DNA of 9,016 nucleotides from Acidobacteriaceae bacterium (GCA_003136335.1 PLEA01000097.1:1193-10208), one strand, 5' to 3'; positions 1-6,805 are shown, counted from the first letter of the stretch. Translations and numbers: made by a program. The notes: generated from the sequence alone by a model not told the origin.

Positions 1-314
1 GCTGAGGTGAGAACGTGGTTGATGATCACAAGCATCTGGTGATAGTCCTGAATCTTGATGTCGCCACTGCCAGGAGGCGGAGAAAATGCCGGCTGCTCTT
101 CGAACATTTGCGTGAAGTACATGTACATCTCGGGGTCGTGTTCGATCATGCAGAGAAATTCTTCGACCACTGGATGAAAAGGAGCTTTCTTCTTCTCGGC
201 TGCCTCAATAGCCTTTTTCAGCCACTCGTTGAGGTGTTTCGGATCGGAAGGCAACCAGCGTCCCAGACGAGCCGTGTGTCTCAAGTGCCTGGAGTGATGC
301 TTGGAGTGATTCAT
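1..314 (-). CDS. PsiD-like / phosphatidylserine decarboxylase family protein, N-terminal part (runs off left edge)
   Basis: About 104 codons are visible, starting at the ATG at 314-312 and continuing past base 1. An AAAGGA Shine-Dalgarno (319-324) sits 4 bases upstream and supports this start. After a His/Arg-rich N-terminus (residues 1-17) the protein reads as the helical domain that precedes the catalytic domain in fungal PsiD (L-tryptophan decarboxylase) and related phosphatidylserine decarboxylases: a FLCMIEHDPEMYMYFTQMFE stretch near residues 54-73, then a Pro/Gly-rich linker and a YHQMLVIINHVLTS segment resembling the PsiD counterpart around its FIESDP...MFNDIF region. The pyruvoyl-forming serine motif lies outside the window, so activity cannot be judged. 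Known family members decarboxylate phosphatidylserine or aromatic amino acids; which applies here is unknown. It is separated from the next minus-strand gene by about 310 bases, so it probably has its own promoter. The family call is by recognition of the domain pattern. Confidence 0.72.
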   Translation of the reverse strand, partial: MNHSKHHSRHLRHTARLGRWLPSDPKHLNEWLKKAIEAAEKKKAPFHPVVEEFLCMIEHDPEMYMYFTQMFEEQPAFSPPPGSGDIKIQDYHQMLVIINHVLTS

Positions 315-626
315 ACCGTCCTTTCGATGAATGCGGTTGCGCACCACCTGTCATAGTGAGTCGAGCTAGGAAAATGAATGCAGGAGTGCAATGGAAATGC
401 AGCTTCGCCTTGGCGGCACCTTCAGCATGCTGCAGCAAGTACTTTTTCTTCTTGCAGCGTGAGGAGTATACACTGGCGGCCCGCCATCCGCGGGGCGTGA
501 ATGTCAGCAGTGCTAGTACTGAGAGCCCGTTTCTGGCCAATCAATAGACGTTGATAGTTCGGTGGCCACAAGGGCGTTTCTCGTTACTCATCTGGTGAAA
601 GTTCCTACGACCGCAGCGGAGACAAA
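315..626. other. Intergenic region, no convincing gene
   Basis: This 312-base gap separates the end of the molybdopterin subunit gene from the start of the PsiD-like gene. Short open frames here on both strands have no recognisable protein pattern and are taken as chance. It holds several small symmetric elements: overlapping palindromes CAGCATGCTG (423-432) and TGCTGCAGCA (428-437); an imperfect stem-loop at 432-458 (8-base arms, one mismatch, 11-base loop); and TGGCGGCCCGCCA (474-486). None is followed by a T-run in either direction, so I do not call a terminator. On the minus strand a weak -35/-10 pair (TTGCAC, 17-base spacer, TAGCTC) lies upstream of the PsiD-like start, too poor to claim. 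Confidence 0.5.
319..324 (-). promoter_or_regulatory. Ribosome binding site of the PsiD-like gene
   Basis: Minus-strand AAAGGA, 4 bases before the ATG at 314. It fixes the start of a gene whose 3' end is outside the window. Confidence 0.55.
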
Positions 627-2795
627 CTAGGCTGCTTTCAGCCCCTTCGGAACCATGGGCAGTGAGCGAAGTCGCACACCCGTCGCGTCGAAAATGGCGT
701 TGCCGATAGCGGGAGCTAAACCCACCATGGGGCATTCGCCGGCGCCAGCCGAAGGGATGTCCTTACGGTCGAGGAGGACGGTCTCGATCGTGGGCACGTC
801 GCTGAACCGCGGAACGCGGTAGCTCGAGAATCGACCGTTTAGGACACGTCCGTTTTCGAATTCGATGGCCTCGAAAAGCGCCCCGCCCAGTCCCATGATG
901 TTTGAGCCCTCAATTTGATTTCGGAGGTTGTCGGGGTTGACGATGGCGCCACATTCGAAAGCCGAGACTACGCGCAGCACCTTGACTTCGCCGGCTTTTC
1001 GATCGACTGCGACCTCGGCGCAGGTCGCGATGTTTCCGGCCTTCTCGAATCCGCCGCCCATTCCGAAGCCATGGCTCGCGGCTTTCGCCTGTCCCCAGCC
1101 GAACTTCTTTGCAGCTGCTTCAAAGACGGCGCGCAGCCGCTCGTTCTTCAGATTCTTCAGGCGGAACTCCAGCGGGTCCATGTTCACCAGGTGAGCCAGT
1201 TCGTCCATGAAGGATTCGCGGGCGAAGTGATTCGCTGTGGCCGCCAGCGCGCGGTACGAACCCTGTCGCAAGGGAGAGCGCGAGGGATGAAATTCGATCC
1301 GCTGGTTCGCAATATCGTAGTAAGTTCGGATTCCTGCTGCGCCGGAATTGTAGTTATGAAATTCCCAGGCTGCGATTGTGCCGTCGCCGCGAAGACCGCT
1401 GCTGACTTCGATAACGCCTGCCGGACGGAAATACGCCCAGGTGAATTCTTCTTCGCGGGTCCACACCAGCTTGACCGGCCGCTTCGCCGTCCGCGCCAGT
1501 CGCGCCGCTTCAATCGCTGCTTCCCCGGTGTGCTTGCCCCCGTACCCCGATCCCGTATCCGGCATCAGCACGCGGACGCTTTCCTCTGGAATCCGAAAGG
1601 CCTCGGCCAGTTCACTCCGTACACCGAAAGGCCGCTGCGTGCCCGTCCAGACGGTTAAATTGTCGCCCGACCATTGCGCCAAGGCAGCGCGGGGTTCGAG
1701 CGGCGCATGGGCGATATAGGAGACGGTGTAAGTCTGTTGCAGGCGATGATCGGCAGAAGCTTGCGCTTTTTCCACCGAGCCTGCCTCATAGCGGGACGCG
1801 TCCCCTGTCGGGTCCTTGCCTGCGGTCGCATTCTTCTTCAAATACTCAAATAGCTCTTTGTTCGAGGGCTGCGGTTCAGCCTTCCACTTCGCGCGAATGG
1901 CAGCGACGGCACGAGAGGCAATTTCTGCGTTCGGAGCCACCACTCCGACAAAATTGCCATCGCGGACAACAGTTACCCCCGGAATTTGTTCAGCCTCGTG
2001 CGTGTCAATAGAAACAAGAGTCGCTCCGAAAGACGTTGGCCGTAGAATCTTGCCGTGGAGCATTTCCGGCAATTTCTGGTCGGACGGATAGCGATGCTTC
2101 CCCGTGACAAAATCCCGCCCATCGACTTTAGGCAGTGATTGGCCTTGAACTGTGCATTGAGTCGCCGGAATGAGAGGCTCTTCCGTGGAGATGGTTTGGG
2201 TGAGCTGTTGTCCCTTCACTAGGACTGCGTAGTCGAGAGATCGTTTGGTCCCCGGATCGGTGACTCTGCCGTCAACGGCGACCAGGCGTTTGCGATCGGT
2301 CTGCCATTCGGCTGCTGCCAAACCAATCAGCAGATCGCGAGCGGCTGCGGCAACTTTCCTCAGTTGCGGACTCATGGTGGGGGTGGTGCGACTGCCGAAC
2401 GTCCCCATGTCGAACGGAGTAAACTGCGTATCACCCATCACCATTTGGATTCTGTTCACCGGGACATGCAGTTCTTCGGCGACGCACTGGCTGAGAGACG
2501 TCCGAATGTTCTGCCCGACCTCCACCTTGCCGGTGTACACCGTTACGCTGCCGCTTTCGCCGATGTGCAGCCAGGCTCCGATATGCCTGGGAAGAGATGC
2601 GCCCTGTGTTCCTTGTCCTCCAGCGCCCGATTCCTGCAGGGCGCGCGCATCCTTTAACACGCACACAATCAAAACGCCAGCGCCGAGGAATCTGAAGAAT
2701 TCACGCCGATCGACGTCGAAGTGATACGTGGACGGCGCAGCGAGTTCGAACCGATCTGGTTCCGAGCCACTTTCGAAATTGAAATCTTTGCTCAT
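627..2795 (-). CDS. Molybdopterin-binding large subunit of a xanthine dehydrogenase-family hydroxylase (IorB-like), Tat-exported
   Basis: 722 residues. The start is the ATG at 2795-2793, overlapping the TGA of the upstream Fe-S subunit as ATGA, which implies translational coupling; a 25-residue longer reading into that gene is less likely. A twin-arginine motif (RREFFRFLG, Arg30-Arg31) precedes a hydrophobic stretch (about 37-47), a Tat signal, so the enzyme probably works in the periplasm. Residues 72-160 carry the IorB-type leading segment TGKVEVGQN (GQ at 94-95). Later come GSGYGGK (415-421), QGSYRA (511-516), the ECGAIVNPDNLRNQIEG block (614-630) and GAGE with the expected catalytic Glu687. 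In this family the molybdenum cofactor hydroxylates N-heteroaromatics or oxidises aldehydes, passing electrons to the Fe-S subunit. Architecture matches isoquinoline 1-oxidoreductase beta subunit in order and length; the substrate is not determinable. The last residues (VPKGLKAA) are typical of the family, so the gene appears intact. Confidence 0.93.
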   Translation of the reverse strand: MSKDFNFESGSEPDRFELAAPSTYHFDVDRREFFRFLGAGVLIVCVLKDARALQESGAGGQGTQGASLPRHIGAWLHIGESGSVTVYTGKVEVGQNIRTSLSQCVAEELHVPVNRIQMVMGDTQFTPFDMGTFGSRTTPTMSPQLRKVAAAARDLLIGLAAAEWQTDRKRLVAVDGRVTDPGTKRSLDYAVLVKGQQLTQTISTEEPLIPATQCTVQGQSLPKVDGRDFVTGKHRYPSDQKLPEMLHGKILRPTSFGATLVSIDTHEAEQIPGVTVVRDGNFVGVVAPNAEIASRAVAAIRAKWKAEPQPSNKELFEYLKKNATAGKDPTGDASRYEAGSVEKAQASADHRLQQTYTVSYIAHAPLEPRAALAQWSGDNLTVWTGTQRPFGVRSELAEAFRIPEESVRVLMPDTGSGYGGKHTGEAAIEAARLARTAKRPVKLVWTREEEFTWAYFRPAGVIEVSSGLRGDGTIAAWEFHNYNSGAAGIRTYYDIANQRIEFHPSRSPLRQGSYRALAATANHFARESFMDELAHLVNMDPLEFRLKNLKNERLRAVFEAAAKKFGWGQAKAASHGFGMGGGFEKAGNIATCAEVAVDRKAGEVKVLRVVSAFECGAIVNPDNLRNQIEGSNIMGLGGALFEAIEFENGRVLNGRFSSYRVPRFSDVPTIETVLLDRKDIPSAGAGECPMVGLAPAIGNAIFDATGVRLRSLPMVPKGLKAA

Positions 2796-3271
2796 TGCTT
2801 CGAATCGTTCATCGCCTTCGCTGCTCTTTGTATGGCCAACACAATGCGCGGCTGGGTTCCACAACGGCAAATGTTACCCTCCATCGAACGAGCGATTTCC
2901 GCCGCGGACGACTCGCGCCTGGCATTCAACAGTGACACTGCCGTCATGATCATCCCGGAGGTGCAGTAGGCGCACTGCATGGCGCCCTCATCAAGGAATG
3001 CCTGCTGCACAGGGTGGAGGCGGTCGCCTTGGGCGAGGCCTTCAATCGTTGTGATTTGCTTCTGGGCAACGTCACCAACGCGGGTAATGCAGGAGCGGCG
3101 AGACTTGCCGTCGATCAGGACAGTACAAGCCCCACACTGGCCTTCGCCGCAGCCGTACTTGCTCCCTGTCAGGTCGAGGTGGTCGCGCAAAACGAAGAGC
3201 AGGCTGGAGTCGGAATCCGCGTCGGTGTTATAGATGCGCCCGTTGACGTTTAATTGCTGGACCTTAGCCAT
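2792..3271 (-). CDS. [2Fe-2S] small subunit of the molybdenum hydroxylase (IorA-like)
   Basis: 159 residues, the usual length for this subunit. Both iron-sulfur clusters are fully provided for: a ferredoxin-like domain with Cys41, Cys46, Cys49 and Cys61, then an all-helical domain with Cys100-x2-Cys103 and Cys135-x-Cys137. It accepts electrons from the molybdopterin subunit encoded immediately downstream, whose start codon overlaps this stop codon. No signal peptide is visible, so it probably crosses the membrane as a passenger on the Tat-tagged large subunit. There is no FAD subunit gene beside it, as in two-subunit isoquinoline oxidoreductase-type enzymes, where electrons go to another carrier; no cytochrome gene lies in the window. 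A strong GAGGAGG ribosome binding site (3278-3284) lies 6 bases before the ATG but is partly locked in a hairpin. Confidence 0.94.
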   Translation of the reverse strand: MAKVQQLNVNGRIYNTDADSDSSLLFVLRDHLDLTGSKYGCGEGQCGACTVLIDGKSRRSCITRVGDVAQKQITTIEGLAQGDRLHPVQQAFLDEGAMQCAYCTSGMIMTAVSLLNARRESSAAEIARSMEGNICRCGTQPRIVLAIQRAAKAMNDSKQ

Positions 3272-3277
3272 GCGAAG

Positions 3278-3295
3278 CCTCCTCTGTCGGAGGAG
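3278..3295 (-). promoter_or_regulatory. Hairpin that masks the Shine-Dalgarno of the Fe-S subunit gene
   Basis: On the minus strand, CTCCTC (3295-3290), a 5-base CGACA loop, then GAGGAG (3284-3279) form a perfect 6-bp stem. The 3' arm is the ribosome binding site itself (GAGGAGG, 3284-3278), 6 bases before the ATG. Folding would therefore hide the site from the ribosome. This is visible in the sequence; a regulatory role (temperature, ligand or protein control) is inference. Confidence 0.5.
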
Positions 3296-3393
3296 TGTTG
3301 CGTAGCACTATCCACTCGCGTGGGGTGCGCTTTTCGCGAGCAAGAATTTCAGTTTATGTCACGGCAAGAGGCGATGTCCAGCCAGACTTTCAA

Positions 3394-3424
3394 AATATAC
3401 GAACATGTTCAATTTCGTTTTGAA
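3394..3424 (-). promoter_or_regulatory. Candidate promoter for the molybdenum hydroxylase genes
   Basis: Minus strand: a weak -35-like TTCAAA (3424-3419) and a -10-like TATATT (3399-3394, five of six to consensus), with a long spacer of 19 bases. A transcript from here would have a leader of roughly 115 bases before the ATG at 3271. The palindrome at 3401-3410 lies within the spacer. The long spacer keeps confidence low. Confidence 0.3.
3401..3410. promoter_or_regulatory. Putative operator GAACATGTTC (box 1)
   Basis: Perfect 10-base palindrome, between the candidate -35 and -10 of the molybdenum hydroxylase operon, where a bound repressor would block polymerase. The same GAAC-N2-GTTC pattern recurs at 5733-5742. 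On the minus strand both sites read TGAAC-W-TGTTC. Confidence 0.4.
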
Positions 3425-3441
3425 TCTAAAACAGAATGGCT

Positions 3442-4419
3442 CTATGTGCGAGACCTCGTCGCCGTAGAATTGACTGGGTTGCGAGGCATCTGGCCAGTAA
3501 GAACTCGGACAACTTCCTCAGCCGCCTTGGTCTGCAATTCAACCAGCGACTCTACAGAGTAGAAGCTCATGTGCGGCGTCAGGATTACATTGTTGCGGCC
3601 AAGAAGGGGCAGGCCAGTCGGCGGCTCTTGCGATAGAACGTCAAGCGCCGCACCCGCGAGTTGTCCAGCATCGAGCGCGTGCGCCAAAGCGTCTTCATCG
3701 ACGATGGGACCGCGCGCCGTGTTAATCAAATAGGCCGTCGGCTTCATTTGACGGAACACTTCGGCATTGAACAGTCCCTGGGTTTCCGGCATCAGCGGAG
3801 TGTGGATGGAAATGTAGTCGGAAACTTTTACCAACTCGTTAAAATCGACCTTCACGACGCCTGCGGCAGCCGTAACATCGTGCTGAACAAAGGGATCATA
3901 GGTCACAACTTTGAGACCAAACGCTTTTGCCTTGGGCGCAACCAACTGCGGGATCCTGCCGAAACCAACCAAACCGAGAACTCTTTCGCGCAAGCGATGA
4001 ATGGGAACGGTCGCAGACATTTCCCACCGGCCCGCGTGAACGCTTGAATTTGCGAATGGGATCTTGCGCACCAAAGCAAGCAGCAATGCAAGAGTGTGAT
4101 CGGAAACTTCATCGATGCAGTAATAAGGCACTCGGGTGACGACAATACCCGCATCGGTTGCGGCTGGAATGTCCACGTTGTCCACGCCAATTCCGAATCG
4201 AGCGATGATTCGACATCGAGACATTTGCCGGATCATGTCGCCTGTGATCTTGGCGTAAGTAACCAGCACGGCGTCGGCGTCCCGTGCGACTTTCAGGATG
4301 GCGTCCGCCGTCGGTTGGTCTGCGAGGCTTAATTCGGCGCCGATTGTTGACAGCACTGCACGCGCTGGATCGAGGTTCGGAAACACAGAGTCGGCGACTG
4401 CGACCAGGAATTGCCCCAT
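3442..4419 (-). CDS. D-2-hydroxyacid dehydrogenase family protein (NAD-dependent, CtBP/PGDH-like)
   Basis: 325 residues, normal for the family, which interconverts D-2-hydroxyacids and 2-oxoacids with NAD(H). Visible in order: substrate-domain motif RFGIGVDNVDI (74-84); nucleotide-binding loop GFGRIPQ (152-158) followed by an acidic Asp175 that favours NAD over NADP; NTARGPIVDE with catalytic Arg236; QEPP with Glu265; and TPHMSFYS with His283. The Arg-Glu-His triad is complete. The third glycine of the usual GxGxxG loop is a proline (Pro157), a variation that may be subfamily-specific. The ATG at 4419 comes one base after the stop of the M24 gene (TAG-C-ATG), with no strong ribosome binding site of its own, so it is probably translated by coupling in a two-gene unit. 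The substrate is not clear; glyoxylate/hydroxypyruvate-, phosphoglycerate- and CtBP-like relatives share these motifs. Confidence 0.92.
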   Translation of the reverse strand: MGQFLVAVADSVFPNLDPARAVLSTIGAELSLADQPTADAILKVARDADAVLVTYAKITGDMIRQMSRCRIIARFGIGVDNVDIPAATDAGIVVTRVPYYCIDEVSDHTLALLLALVRKIPFANSSVHAGRWEMSATVPIHRLRERVLGLVGFGRIPQLVAPKAKAFGLKVVTYDPFVQHDVTAAAGVVKVDFNELVKVSDYISIHTPLMPETQGLFNAEVFRQMKPTAYLINTARGPIVDEDALAHALDAGQLAGAALDVLSQEPPTGLPLLGRNNVILTPHMSFYSVESLVELQTKAAEEVVRVLTGQMPRNPVNSTATRSRT

Positions 4420-4420
4420 G

Positions 4421-5680
4421 CTAACGCGCCATCGCTTCTTCCATGTGTTCCATGAGAGTGAAGACCACTGGACCTTGGCCTGAAACTAAAACGTTCTCTT
4501 CCAGGCGCGTGGTCTGCTGGAGGCCGGGGTGCCCGGCGAAAGTTTCAATTGCGAAGTACATGTTTTCTTTTATTTCAGCTGGGAATTTCAGCGAATAGGC
4601 CCGGGAAACCCACATGCCTTCATAGAGAGTAAGGCCGATACTGTGGGCGAACTGCTGCAAAGTAACCGTTCCGTATTTGTCATCGTCGTACTTGGGGAAG
4701 GCCGCAGCGACGTCTGCCGTGGTGTTGCCCGGTCGCAGCTTTTCTAGCCCGGCATACATCGAATCGTAGACTTCGCGATACAGATCGATTTCTTTCTGGT
4801 TCATCTTCCCCGCGCATTTGAAGCAGCGCACAAAATCAATAAAGTAGCCGGAAGGCCCAACCGCGTTGATGTCCACGATTACAAGGTCACCTTGGCGGAT
4901 GATTTTCTCAGTCGCCCAGCGGCGGTACGGACTGGTGTTGCCTCCAGAGGCCACAATGATGTCGTAAATGATTTCGCAACCTCGCTCCAGCATGAACTCG
5001 TGCACCTTGGCTTCGATCTCACGCTCACGCACTCCGGGCTTAAGCCACTCATTCTTAATTCGCCACATAGCAGCGTCGCCGATGCTGGCTGACTGCTTGA
5101 GCAGCTCGATCTCGTCGCGAGTCTTGACGACGCGTGCGGCGGAGACTGCCGGCCACGCATCCACGATGTTCAGACCGCATTCTTGAAACGCTTTCAGCGC
5201 CGGCATATCGAAGTTGTCGATGCCGATCCGCTCCTTGCGGACTCCGTAGGCCTCCAGGACGTCGACCACGCTCTGCGCCATTCTGCCGGCCATGACTGGA
5301 ACCGCGCCCTCCGCCCATTGCCAGGTGATGGCTGGGTTGATGCGGCCTTCCATCCAGGGCAAGTCAATCTCGGCGCAGTGCAGGTCTGATCCCGCAGTCT
5401 CGAAAAGAACGGGCTCAGCGCCGTGGGGTAGCACTACGTAGCGGATGTTGATGTTGTATTTCCAATTGCCCTGATAGGAACCAGTGACATAGCGAATATT
5501 GGCGCCCGCGAATAGAACCAGAGCGCCCAGGTCACGAGCATTCATCTGTTCCTTCACGCGCTGCAAACGATCTTTGCGTAGCCGATCGAAGTCGACGCGG
5601 TATTGCCAGTCAGCGCCGGTCTGGCTATAGACGCGGCGAGGATCCCATTCATGTGGCTTGCCGATGAAACTCGTATCCAT
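4421..5680 (-). CDS. M24 family metallopeptidase / creatinase / DddP-like protein
   Basis: 419 residues: an N-terminal creatinase-type domain (about 35-185, including NIRYVTGSYQGNWKYN at 61-76) and a C-terminal pita-bread domain (190-419). Family members hydrolyse X-Pro peptide bonds or creatine, or (DddP) cleave dimethylsulfoniopropionate. Candidate metal ligands are Asp270, Asp282, His346 (AHSIGLTLYEG), Glu379 (FAIETFAGHPG) and Glu394 (RLEENVLV). The first two Asp are 12 apart, as I recall for the DddP branch (D-x-D...D) rather than 11 as in aminopeptidase P; at the middle position a metal ligand is replaced by Asn272. It may thus bind one metal, or none, and the reaction is uncertain. GGNTSPYRRW (246-255) also resembles a DddP-branch pattern. 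The ATG at 5680 has a GGAG (5691-5694) 10 bases upstream. It is the first gene of a tight pair with the hydroxyacid dehydrogenase. Confidence 0.88.
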   Translation of the reverse strand: MDTSFIGKPHEWDPRRVYSQTGADWQYRVDFDRLRKDRLQRVKEQMNARDLGALVLFAGANIRYVTGSYQGNWKYNINIRYVVLPHGAEPVLFETAGSDLHCAEIDLPWMEGRINPAITWQWAEGAVPVMAGRMAQSVVDVLEAYGVRKERIGIDNFDMPALKAFQECGLNIVDAWPAVSAARVVKTRDEIELLKQSASIGDAAMWRIKNEWLKPGVREREIEAKVHEFMLERGCEIIYDIIVASGGNTSPYRRWATEKIIRQGDLVIVDINAVGPSGYFIDFVRCFKCAGKMNQKEIDLYREVYDSMYAGLEKLRPGNTTADVAAAFPKYDDDKYGTVTLQQFAHSIGLTLYEGMWVSRAYSLKFPAEIKENMYFAIETFAGHPGLQQTTRLEENVLVSGQGPVVFTLMEHMEEAMAR

Positions 5681-5732
5681 TTGACGAAGTCTCCGAGGGT
5701 GTAACTTAGTTTATTTGATTGCGGCGAAAAAA

Positions 5733-5742
5733 GAACAAGTTC
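5733..5742. promoter_or_regulatory. Putative operator GAACAAGTTC (box 2)
   Basis: A GAAC-N2-GTTC inverted repeat (4-base arms) 53 bases before the M24 start codon, in the 122-base gap after the FAH gene. Read on the minus strand it is TGAACTTGTTC, one base different from box 1 (TGAACATGTTC). An AT-rich stretch with TAAACT follows towards the gene, but I cannot define a convincing promoter there. Confidence 0.38.
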
Positions 5743-5802
5743 AGAAAAGCAGGCCCACTATACATCGGTGTCTGCGTCCCAGTCCAGAAAGTGATCTTGA
5801 GT

Positions 5803-6759
5803 TCAAATCAATTCGAACTCGAGCTCGCCCAGTTTCTCCACACTGCAGGCGATTCTGTCGCCAGCCTTGAGCCAAATCTGCTTGTCCTTGGGATGGCCCA
5901 GAATCACGCCTTCCGGAGTCCCTGTGAAAATTATGTCCCCGGACTTAAGAGTCATGTGCCGGGAAATATAGCTCACGATCTGTCCACTGGTGAATATGAA
6001 ATCTTCAGTATTCGAAGACTGTCGAGTTTCTCCGTTGACTCGACACTCAATCTTGAGTTGGTCCGGATTAACCTGGTCGGCGGTAACCAGATACGGACCC
6101 AAGTGAGCAAACTGATCAGGGGTTTTTCCAACCATCCATTGTCCGCCAGTGTCGAACTGCAGATCCCTCGCACTAAAATCATTGCCTGTACAATAGCCAG
6201 CTACGTATGAAAGCGCATCCGCCTCGCTGACGTTCTTTGCGTTTCTGCCGACAACGATCACGAGTTCGGTTTCGTAATCAAACTTCTTCGCAACCTCGAC
6301 TGGCAGTCTGATGGCGCTGCGGTGGGCGCTGAGCGAATTGTTGTACTTATTGAACAGTACCGGTTGGTTTGGGATTGCCATATTGACTTCTTTGGCGTGC
6401 CGCCGATAGTTCAGACCCACGCACACAATCTTCTCTGGATGGGTGACGACTGGTTCGTATTGAATGCTCTCTTCGTTGAGAAAGGCGGACTGAGCCGCAT
6501 CGGATTCCAGAGCTGCGTCGACCAGCGCATTCAGACTTGGCCCGTCTTCATCCTGAAGCAAATCGTCCATAGTGGCCGGAGCGTGCATGTGCAAAAGCTG
6601 TGCCGCGTGCGGCGCATCCAGAATGCCTTTGCCAGTCTTGACGCCGAGCCGGTATTTCCCGTCGCGACGTATGGCTAACAGTGTCAGTCCCCGCGCCATG
6701 CCGCGCGCACGCTTGTGGACAGGTTTAGAATTGGCGTGCTTTGAGTCAGGATTCCCCAA
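5803..6759 (-). CDS. Fumarylacetoacetate hydrolase (FAH) family protein
   Basis: 318 residues from a TTG start. Members of this fold use Mg2+ or Mn2+ to cleave C-C bonds of acylpyruvates, hydrate 2-oxo-dienoates or tautomerise/decarboxylate oxo-acids late in aromatic catabolism. Seen: GLNYRRHAKE (115-124, with His121); YETELVIVVG with metal ligands Glu163 and Glu165; AGYCTGNDFSARDLQ with Asp194; GGQWMVGKTPDQFAHLGP (205-222, Lys212); and GDIIFTGTPEGV (274-285). All hallmark residues are present, so it should be active. A GGAGGTGG site (6766-6773) lies properly spaced before the TTG at 6759. An internal ATG at 6699 (residue 21) aligns better with where relatives usually begin (ARGLTLLAIRRDG) but has no ribosome binding site; it remains an alternative. 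The exact substrate cannot be told. It is the first gene of the minus-strand block and faces the crotonase gene across the control region. Confidence 0.93.
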   Translation of the reverse strand: MGNPDSKHANSKPVHKRARGMARGLTLLAIRRDGKYRLGVKTGKGILDAPHAAQLLHMHAPATMDDLLQDEDGPSLNALVDAALESDAAQSAFLNEESIQYEPVVTHPEKIVCVGLNYRRHAKEVNMAIPNQPVLFNKYNNSLSAHRSAIRLPVEVAKKFDYETELVIVVGRNAKNVSEADALSYVAGYCTGNDFSARDLQFDTGGQWMVGKTPDQFAHLGPYLVTADQVNPDQLKIECRVNGETRQSSNTEDFIFTSGQIVSYISRHMTLKSGDIIFTGTPEGVILGHPKDKQIWLKAGDRIACSVEKLGELEFELI

Positions 6760-6765
6760 TCTTGA

Positions 6766-6773
6766 CCACCTCC
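6766..6773 (-). promoter_or_regulatory. Strong ribosome binding site that supports a TTG start
   Basis: Minus-strand GGAGGTGG; its GGAGG core ends 9 bases before TTG at 6759. No ATG or GTG sits at a suitable distance, so this site is the argument for the TTG start of the FAH gene. Confidence 0.6.
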
Positions 6774-6805
6774 GTGTGCAGCAGCATTGTACTTGAGCTG
6801 CATTC

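Noticed and set aside
432..458. Stem-loop in the left intergenic region as a Rho-independent terminator for the molybdopterin subunit gene
   Set aside because: The stem has a mismatch and a large loop, and there is no T-tract after it in the minus-strand direction.
205..547. Small open frames on both strands near the left edge
   Set aside because: The left parts overlap the PsiD-like gene in other frames, the remainder has low-complexity or unpatterned sequence, and no good ribosome binding site was seen.
915..1658. Long plus-strand open frame (247 codons)
   Set aside because: It is antisense to the strongly supported molybdopterin subunit and shows no recognisable protein pattern.
2796..2870. 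N-terminal extension of the molybdopterin subunit to 2870
   Set aside because: It would run 75 bases into the Fe-S subunit gene; the ATGA overlap at 2795 and the normal lead-in to the Tat motif favour the shorter form.
3401..3410. LexA/SOS box
   Set aside because: The GAAC and GTTC arms are 2 bases apart, not 4 as in the Gram-positive type LexA box, and the downstream genes are not SOS genes.
3408..3425. TTCAA-N7-TTGAA at about 3409-3425 as a second copy of the 6932-6946 operator
   Set aside because: The arms are only 5 bases and the spacing is 7 instead of 5; it is in an AT-rich stretch where such matches are common.
5799..5820. GAGTTC...GAACTC stem (10-base loop) at the end of the FAH gene as a terminator
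   Set aside because: Only 6 base pairs and no T-run follows on the minus strand; it also covers the stop codon region. Termination there is not supported.
5719..6210. Plus-strand open frame crossing the FAH 3' end
   Set aside because: It overlaps the well-supported FAH gene on the other strand and has no family features.
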